Of a stretch of DNA of 56,549 nt, positions 51,659 through 56,549 are shown in pieces. Location of the stretch: NCBI GenBank assembly GCA_022568195.1, contig JADFFS010000004.1:1-56549 (forward strand), given 5' to 3'. The translations under genes and the position numbers were made by a program. The stretch comes from Chloroflexota bacterium. GTDB taxonomy: Bacteria > Chloroflexota > Dehalococcoidia > Lucifugimonadales > UBA3495. The stretch's first letter is position 1. Every line of letters begins with the position of its first letter. The notes under the pieces were generated by a model. The model saw nothing but the letters and a program-made list of their open reading frames with translations. It was not told the origin of the DNA and did not search any database.

Positions 51659-53878
51659 ATGACGCCAGGCGTAGAACTCCTTGAAGGACTGAATCCCGCG
51701 CAGAAAGAGGCCGTCGAAACCATCGACGGTCCCTTACTTATTATTGCAGGACCGGGCAGCGGCAAGACCCGGGTCATCACCCACCGCATCGCCTATTTGG
51801 TGCGAGCCTGTGGCGTCAGTCCCCGCCGCATAATCGCCGTTACCTTTACCAACAAGGCCGCCCGGGAGATGCGGGACCGGCTACAGCAGTTGGTCGGCGC
51901 CCAGGCCGACGCCCTGACCGTGGGCACGTTCCACGCCTTTTGCGCTTTACTGTTGCGCCGGGAAGGGGAGTCCATCGGCCTGCCTGCCAACTATTCCATC
52001 TACGACGCCGACGACCAGCTTTCCTTGATCAAGCAGGCCATGGAGCTGGCGGAGCTGGAGCCGAAGCGCAATCCACCTCAGGCTATACGCAGCGTGATCT
52101 CCAAGGCCAAGAGCCTCCTGATGGACTCCCGGGGTCTGGCTCAGCGTGCCGAGACCTACTTCGAGGAGATCAGCGCTCGGGTGTTCCACCATTACGAGGA
52201 GCTGCTGGCCCGCAACAACGCGGTGGACTTCGACGACCTGCTGATGAAGGCGGTCCTACTGCTGCAAGAGGTGTCGGAGGTGCGGGAGAGGTACCAGAGC
52301 CGGTACCAGTACCTGATGGTGGACGAGTTCCAGGACACCAACGTCGCCCAGTACCGCCTGGCCCGGCTGCTGGCCGGCGACCAGGCGAACATTTGCGTGG
52401 TGGGCGACCCGGACCAGTCCATCTACTCCTGGCGCAGCGCCGACATACGCAACATTCTAAGCTTTCAACAGGATTACCCGCAGGCCAAGACCATCTCGCT
52501 GGAGCAGAACTACCGCTCCACCGGCGCAATCCTGGAGGCGGCCCAAAACCTGATTTCCGTCAACGGCATGCGGCTGCAAAAGGGCCTGTTCACCGACAAC
52601 GGCCAGGGGGCGCCCCTGGTGGTCCACGAGGCCTACGACCAGGAGGAAGAGGCCTCCTTCGTGCTCGGCGAGATCGACCGGCTGGTGCGGGAAGAGTCGG
52701 TGAAGCCCGGGGATTGCGCCGTCATGTACCGGGTCAATGCCCAGTCGCGGGCCCTGGAGGAGGCTTGTCTTCACCGTGGTACCAAGTACCGGTTGGTGGG
52801 CGGCGTCCGGTTCTACCAGCGCCGGGAAGTCAAAGACCTGTTGGCCTACCTGCACCTGCTGCATAACCCGGCCGACGAGGTAAACCTGTCCCGGGTAATC
52901 AGCGTTCCGCCACGGGGCATAGGCGCCAAGTCTATGCAGGCGCTGGCCCGCTGGGCGTTGGACCAGCAGATTCCCTTGTTCACCGCGATGCAGCGAATCG
53001 CCGCCTGCCGGTCGGCGGGAGAGCCGTGCCCGGTGGCTTTGCCCAGCCGCGCGGCCAAGGCCGTGGCCGACTTTGCCACGATGGTGGACGAGCTGATCGC
53101 CAGCAGCGCCAACACCAGGATCGTGGACCTGATCGACCAAGTGCTGGAGGCCACCGGTCTGCGTAGACACATCCAGAGCGGCGAGGACCGGCCCGACGAG
53201 CGCTGGGAAAACATCCTTGAGTTTCGAGAAATCGCTCAGGAGTACAACGCCGAGGAGCCGGCCGACGGCTTGGCCACCCTTCTGGAACGAATATCCCTGG
53301 TTGCCGATGTGGACAGCTACGAGGAATCGGAAGAATCCATCACTCTGATAACCCTGCATCAGGCCAAGGGCTTGGAGTTTCCCGTGGTGTTCATTGTGGG
53401 TCTGGAAGAAGGGCTGCTTCCCCACAGCCGGTCAATGGAAAGCGAGGAGCAACTTGAAGAGGAGCGCCGCCTGTGCTATGTGGGCATCACCCGCGCCCAG
53501 CACCACCTGTACCTGCTGCGGGCCTTCCGGCGGGGATTTATGGGTAGTACCGGCCCCACCGTCTCGTCCCGCTTTCTCCGGGAGATTCCCGGCCATCTGC
53601 TGACAGCGGCCAAGCGTGAGCAATCGGTTAAGCCAGCTTCCAAGCGCTCCTCGTTTGGTGCTCGGGGTCCCGCCATTGACGCGCCACCGGCTCCCATGCC
53701 CGTCCGGCCTACCCTGGAGATTGGCGACCTGGTGCGCCACTCCTCCTTCGGCGAAGGGGTAGTCACCGACTTCGTAGCCTCTGCCGGCGATCATGAGGTC
53801 ACCATCCAGTTCCGCGAAGATGTGGGCGTCAAGCGCCTGCTCCTCAGCTTTGCTCCCCTGGAGAAGATCGAGGGGTAA
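51659..53878 (+). CDS. pcrA: UvrD/PcrA-type DNA helicase
   Basis: Superfamily 1A helicase used in repair and conflict resolution. Walker A is GPGSGKT (31-37), and motif II VDEFQDTN, motif III VVGDPDQSIYSWRSAD, motif IV LEQNYRST, motif V TLHQAKGLEFPVVF and motif VI VGITRAQHHLYLL follow in order. The C-terminal tail has the PcrA Tudor-like stretch GDLVRHSSFGEGVV. Length 739 is typical of PcrA. Confidence 0.95.
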   Translation: MTPGVELLEGLNPAQKEAVETIDGPLLIIAGPGSGKTRVITHRIAYLVRACGVSPRRIIAVTFTNKAAREMRDRLQQLVGAQADALTVGTFHAFCALLLRREGESIGLPANYSIYDADDQLSLIKQAMELAELEPKRNPPQAIRSVISKAKSLLMDSRGLAQRAETYFEEISARVFHHYEELLARNNAVDFDDLLMKAVLLLQEVSEVRERYQSRYQYLMVDEFQDTNVAQYRLARLLAGDQANICVVGDPDQSIYSWRSADIRNILSFQQDYPQAKTISLEQNYRSTGAILEAAQNLISVNGMRLQKGLFTDNGQGAPLVVHEAYDQEEEASFVLGEIDRLVREESVKPGDCAVMYRVNAQSRALEEACLHRGTKYRLVGGVRFYQRREVKDLLAYLHLLHNPADEVNLSRVISVPPRGIGAKSMQALARWALDQQIPLFTAMQRIAACRSAGEPCPVALPSRAAKAVADFATMVDELIASSANTRIVDLIDQVLEATGLRRHIQSGEDRPDERWENILEFREIAQEYNAEEPADGLATLLERISLVADVDSYEESEESITLITLHQAKGLEFPVVFIVGLEEGLLPHSRSMESEEQLEEERRLCYVGITRAQHHLYLLRAFRRGFMGSTGPTVSSRFLREIPGHLLTAAKREQSVKPASKRSSFGARGPAIDAPPAPMPVRPTLEIGDLVRHSSFGEGVVTDFVASAGDHEVTIQFREDVGVKRLLLSFAPLEKIEG

Positions 53879-53926
53879 GGCATTTGACAGGACACCCTTC
53901 GCGGGAGATGATAGGGCGAAATTTTT

Positions 53927-53965
53927 ACCGGTTGTTTCAACCTGTTTTTGCAACCGGTCTTTTTT
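53927..53965 (+). terminator. rho-independent terminator of pcrA
   Basis: Stem ACCGGTTG/CAACCGGT (8 bp) with a 16-base loop and a CTTTTTT run, between pcrA and the alcohol dehydrogenase gene. A TTGACA at 53884 with a poor -10 lies before it. Confidence 0.8.
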
Positions 53966-53977
53966 AAAGGGAGTGCC

Positions 53978-55075
53978 ATGGTCAAAGCCGCCGTTCTCTA
54001 TGAAGCCAAACAACCCCTGGCCATCGAAGATTTAGAGCTGGACGACCCCAAGTCCGGCGAGGTGCTGGTCAAAATCGGGGCCGCCGGCATCTGCCGCAGC
54101 GACCGCCACTTCATGCACGGAGACGCCGTGATAAATCTCCCGGCCGTGCTGGGACACGAAGGCGCGGGCACGGTGGAGAGTGTTGGGCCGGGGGTTACTT
54201 CGGTGAGGCCCGGCGACCAGGTGATCCTATCCTTCGTTCCCGCCTGTGGCCGCTGCAAATCCTGTATCCAGGGTCACGCCAACATCTGCGACAACCACAT
54301 GGCCACCGGTCCCATGATGTACGACGGTACCTGCCGGTTGCATAAAGGCGACCAACGGATCTACCACATGGGCAAGGTCGCTTGCTTCGCCGAATATTCG
54401 GTGGTCCCCGAGGCCGGGTGCGTCCCGGTGTCTTCACCGATCCCCATGGACATAGCCGCCATGATTGGTTGCTGCGTGCCCACCGGCGTGGGCGCCGTCG
54501 TGTACAGCGCCAAGGTGGAGCCGGGGAGCACGGTGGCGGTGGTTGGCTGCGGCGGCGTGGGCCTCAACGTGATTATGGGCGCCAAGCTGGTCAACGCCTC
54601 CAAGATAATCGCGGTGGATATCCGGGAAAGCCAGCTGGAGTTCGCCATGAAGTTCGGCGCCACTCATACGGTCAACGCCTCCGACCGGGACCCGGTGGCC
54701 CAGGTGAAGGAGCTCACCGATGGGCGGGGCGCCGACTACACCTTCGAGGTGTTCGGCTCCACCGACACGATCAAAGCAGCCTACGAAATGTGCGCTAAAA
54801 GCGGCACCGTAACCGTGGTGGGCATTGCCCCGGTGGGCGCCGAAGCCCCCATCAACGCGGTGGAGTTGGTGCGCTTCGAGAAGACCCTGCGAGGGACCTA
54901 CTACGGCTCAGCCCGTTCTCAAATTGACATGCCCACCATGGTGGACCTGTACCTGTCGGGCAAGCTGAACCTGGATGACCTGGTGGTCCGCCACTACACG
55001 TTGGACCAGATAAACCAGGCCTACGATGACATGGACCAGGGCGAAGTCGGCCGCGGCGCGATAATGTTTTCCTAG
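53978..55075 (+). CDS. zinc-dependent alcohol dehydrogenase
   Basis: Medium-chain dehydrogenase of the class III/NAD-type, 365 residues. The catalytic zinc ligands are C39 (GICRSDRH) and H60-E61 (GHEGAG). The structural zinc site is C90, C93, C96 and C104 (CGRCKSCIQGHANIC). The Rossmann glycine motif GCGGVGLNVIMGA binds the nucleotide. GGGAG lies 6 bases before the ATG at 53978; a frame from 53948 begins in the terminator. Substrate unknown. Confidence 0.9.
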   Translation: MVKAAVLYEAKQPLAIEDLELDDPKSGEVLVKIGAAGICRSDRHFMHGDAVINLPAVLGHEGAGTVESVGPGVTSVRPGDQVILSFVPACGRCKSCIQGHANICDNHMATGPMMYDGTCRLHKGDQRIYHMGKVACFAEYSVVPEAGCVPVSSPIPMDIAAMIGCCVPTGVGAVVYSAKVEPGSTVAVVGCGGVGLNVIMGAKLVNASKIIAVDIRESQLEFAMKFGATHTVNASDRDPVAQVKELTDGRGADYTFEVFGSTDTIKAAYEMCAKSGTVTVVGIAPVGAEAPINAVELVRFEKTLRGTYYGSARSQIDMPTMVDLYLSGKLNLDDLVVRHYTLDQINQAYDDMDQGEVGRGAIMFS

Positions 55076-55095
55076 CTGACGGCTGAGTGCTTAGA

Positions 55096-55530
55096 ATGGA
55101 CGGCGTAGTCGTCAAACTGGTAGAAACCGAAGCGGAACTGGAAGCGGCCATTGGGCTGCGCTTCCGGGTATTCGTCTCGGAGCAGGCGATCCCCGCCGAA
55201 GAGGAGTTGGACGAGGCGGATGCCACCGCGACCCACGTCATTGCCCTTTACCAGGGACAGGTGGTGGGCACCGGGCGCCTATTGGACGACGAGCAGGGGG
55301 ACGCCCACATCGGCCGCATGGCGGTGGAACAAGCCTGGCGGCGCAAGGGCATCGGGGCGCAGATCCTGGCTTACCTGGAGGAAGAGGCCCGTGCCCAGGG
55401 CCGGAGCCTCTGCATTCTCCACGCTCAAGAGTACGTCAAGAGCTTCTACGCCGCCCACGGATACCAGGAGCACGGGGCTACCTTCCTGGAGGTCGATATC
55501 CCCCACATCGAGATGCGTAAGGACCTCTAG
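55096..55530 (+). CDS. GNAT N-acetyltransferase
   Basis: Small GNAT enzyme of the YjcF/ElaA-like type: LRFRVFVSEQAIPAEEELD and HIGRMAVEQAWRRKGIGAQI, the latter being the acetyl-CoA loop, and FYAAHGYQEHGATFLEVDI. 144 residues from ATG 55096. It starts 20 bases after the alcohol dehydrogenase and may be cotranscribed. Acceptor unknown. Confidence 0.85.
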   Translation: MDGVVVKLVETEAELEAAIGLRFRVFVSEQAIPAEEELDEADATATHVIALYQGQVVGTGRLLDDEQGDAHIGRMAVEQAWRRKGIGAQILAYLEEEARAQGRSLCILHAQEYVKSFYAAHGYQEHGATFLEVDIPHIEMRKDL

Positions 55531-55535
55531 TCACG

Positions 55536-55606
55536 GTTTTTTCACCGCAGAGACGCAGAGGATTCAATTGATTACTTAACTCCGTGTTCTCCGTGACTCT
55601 GTGGCA
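55536..55606. repeat. imperfect intergenic palindrome (CACCGCAGAGACGCAGAG type)
   Basis: CACCGCAGAGACGCAGAG and, 30 bases later, CTCCGTGACTCTGTGGC form an imperfect inverted repeat. This composition is typical of a dispersed intergenic repeat seen in several bacterial phyla, from memory. Confidence 0.45.
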
Positions 55607-55638
55607 GTCTATCCCTGCGCTACCGGATGCATCGTGGG

Positions 55639-55935
55639 CTAGGCCGGCACTGCCTCGATGACCCGAACCTCCATCTTTGCGATGTGGCTGGTGGGAATGT
55701 CTCCCAAGGCCGTGCGCTCCGGCGAGGCGAAGTAAGCAGCCTCTTTTTCCGGTATCTCTTCTACGCTGTTGAACGTGCGCACCCAGAGAAACTCCGTCCG
55801 GTCGGCGTTGACCCAGGACCGTTCCACCGGAATGCCCAGCTTTTGGTGTAGCGGGCGGATGTGCTCTTCAAACAGCTTGAGCCACGAGTCCATCATGCCC
55901 CGGTTGATGGTGTAGATGCGTAGCTGTGAAACCAT
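55639..55935 (-). CDS. NIPSNAP-family protein
   Basis: 98 residues with the typical QLRIYTINRGMMDSWLKLF start and the FLWVRTFNSVEEIPE segment. NIPSNAP members are small ferredoxin-like-fold proteins of unclear function, abundant in SAR202-like genomes as I recall. It sits 81 bases downstream of the enolase-superfamily gene. Confidence 0.85.
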   Translation of the reverse strand: MVSQLRIYTINRGMMDSWLKLFEEHIRPLHQKLGIPVERSWVNADRTEFLWVRTFNSVEEIPEKEAAYFASPERTALGDIPTSHIAKMEVRVIEAVPA

Positions 55936-55961
55936 TTCGATCGCCTCCTCTTTAAGCTTTC

Positions 55962-56018
55962 AGCCGTCAGCCGTCAGCTTTCAGCCGAATGCTCCCTGAC
56001 CGCTGATTGCTGACGGCT
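55962..56018. repeat. short direct and inverted repeats around AGCCGTCAGC
   Basis: AGCCGTCAGC occurs at 55962 and again at 55969, and its reverse complement GCTGACGGCT at 56009-56018, the last touching the stop of the next gene. Related text (GCTGACGGCTGA) is found after the ADH stop near 55076. Looks like a small dispersed palindrome. Confidence 0.5.
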
Positions 56019-56549
56019 AACTTACCTGATATCGCTTGAGAACGTCCTGGTCGAATTTCAGCCCCAAGCCCGGCTTGTCGGGCACCGCCAACTCCCCGTC
56101 TTCCATCACGGGGGTCTCCTCGAACAACCGCAAGGTCCAAGGCATGTATTCCACCGTCAGACCGTTGGGTATGGCCGACACCAGGTGAACGTGAATTTCC
56201 GGTATCAAATGGCTAACCACCGGCAGGTTGAAAGCCTCGGCCATGCCGGCTAGCTTCTTCCACTGGGTGATGCCGCCGACCCGCAGCAGGTCGATCATCA
56301 CAATGTCGATTGACCGGTGTTCCAGCATGTGGCGGAAGGGCCTGATGCCGTATTGGTACTCCCCGGCGCAGATCGGTGTGGTCAGAGCGTCGGCAACCCG
56401 GGCCAATCCCTGGTAATCGTCGTGGGCCACCACGTCTTCCAGCCAGAACAGGTTAAACTCCTCCACCCGCTTCCCAATGTCGATCGCTTGGTTGACGTTC
56501 CAAAGCTGGTTGATGTCGCACATCAGGTCGATGTCCGGCCCGATCCCCT
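56017..56549 (-). CDS. mandelate racemase/muconate lactonizing-type enzyme (5' end outside window)
   Basis: C-terminal barrel part of an enolase-superfamily protein. The metal-binding acids are visible in order: D in GPDIDLMCDIN, E in FWLEDVV, and E in ICAGEYQYG. SIDIVMIDLLRVGGITQWKK and HLVSAIPNGLTVEYM follow. It runs off the right edge, so the capping domain is missing. The sugar acid or other carboxylate substrate is unknown. NIPSNAP follows it on the same strand. Confidence 0.9.
   Translation of the reverse strand, partial: GIGPDIDLMCDINQLWNVNQAIDIGKRVEEFNLFWLEDVVAHDDYQGLARVADALTTPICAGEYQYGIRPFRHMLEHRSIDIVMIDLLRVGGITQWKKLAGMAEAFNLPVVSHLIPEIHVHLVSAIPNGLTVEYMPWTLRLFEETPVMEDGELAVPDKPGLGLKFDQDVLKRYQVS

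Noticed and set aside
53884-53912. TTGACA with GATGAT at 17-bp spacing as promoter of the alcohol dehydrogenase
   Set aside because: The -10 is poor and a strong terminator lies between it and the gene.

Overview
The window looks like a chromosomal segment of an uncultured Chloroflexota, probably Dehalococcoidia/SAR202-like. That placement is inferred from gene content: GC-rich DNA, many TTG and GTG starts, a DUF1015 protein, UPF0182, a NurA-SelB pair, a family III CoA-transferase, a CocE-type hydrolase, a NIPSNAP protein, an enolase-superfamily enzyme and a CoxD/CoxE-like pair. No marker gene here proves it. No rRNA, tRNA, CRISPR array or insertion sequence was recognised. Both ends of the window cut a gene.

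Layout. 1-5.4 kb: end of a zinc-peptidase-like gene, then a selB-nurA operon (minus strand) and a TPR lipoprotein. 5.4-18.5 kb: hemW with a DUF1232 protein, a chelatase-like AAA+ ATPase, an SplB-like radical SAM protein, phoU, a gluconate-dehydrogenase-subunit-3-like protein, a CocE hydrolase, a PAP2 membrane protein, a zinc-ribbon membrane protein, a CoA-transferase and a MoxR/VWA pair. 18.7-21.5 kb: an ITPase-like protein, a cyclase-family hydrolase, and an AAA ATPase/PIN-like pair whose ATPase has an in-frame TAG near its C-terminus. 21.6-29 kb: a minus-strand cluster for thiol and sulfite oxidation (thiol dioxygenase, two MFS carriers, a four-rhodanese protein, a cupin, a sulfite-oxidase-like molybdoenzyme). 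29-34 kb: small and metabolic genes. 34-43.7 kb: arginine biosynthesis (ArgA-like GNAT, argG, argD, argB, argJ) with a large UPF0182 protein inside it and a frameshifted nucleotidyltransferase remnant upstream of an aminotransferase. 44-49.7 kb: DUF1015, a class V aminotransferase, a Crp/Fnr regulator and zwf. 51.6-56.5 kb: a PcrA/UvrD helicase, a zinc alcohol dehydrogenase, GNAT and NIPSNAP proteins, and a partial enolase-superfamily gene.

The most striking system is at 49.8-51.6 kb on the minus strand. A MerR-type regulator has a textbook MerR promoter (TTGACA, 20-bp spacer, TATAAT, with a dyad in the spacer). It is followed by a CcdA/DsbD-like membrane protein and a small heavy-metal-associated (HMA) protein. 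Both of these last two genes contain one in-frame TGA exactly where the family has a key cysteine: the second cysteine of the HMA CxxC motif (giving CxxU) and the second redox cysteine of CcdA (giving GVGUTGPF). Each TGA is followed, 20-21 nt later, by the loop of a GC-rich hairpin with G in the first two loop positions, as expected for a bacterial SECIS. A selB gene lies in the same window. I therefore read the locus as a metal-responsive operon of two selenoproteins. Ordinary gene calling splits one of them and misses the other.
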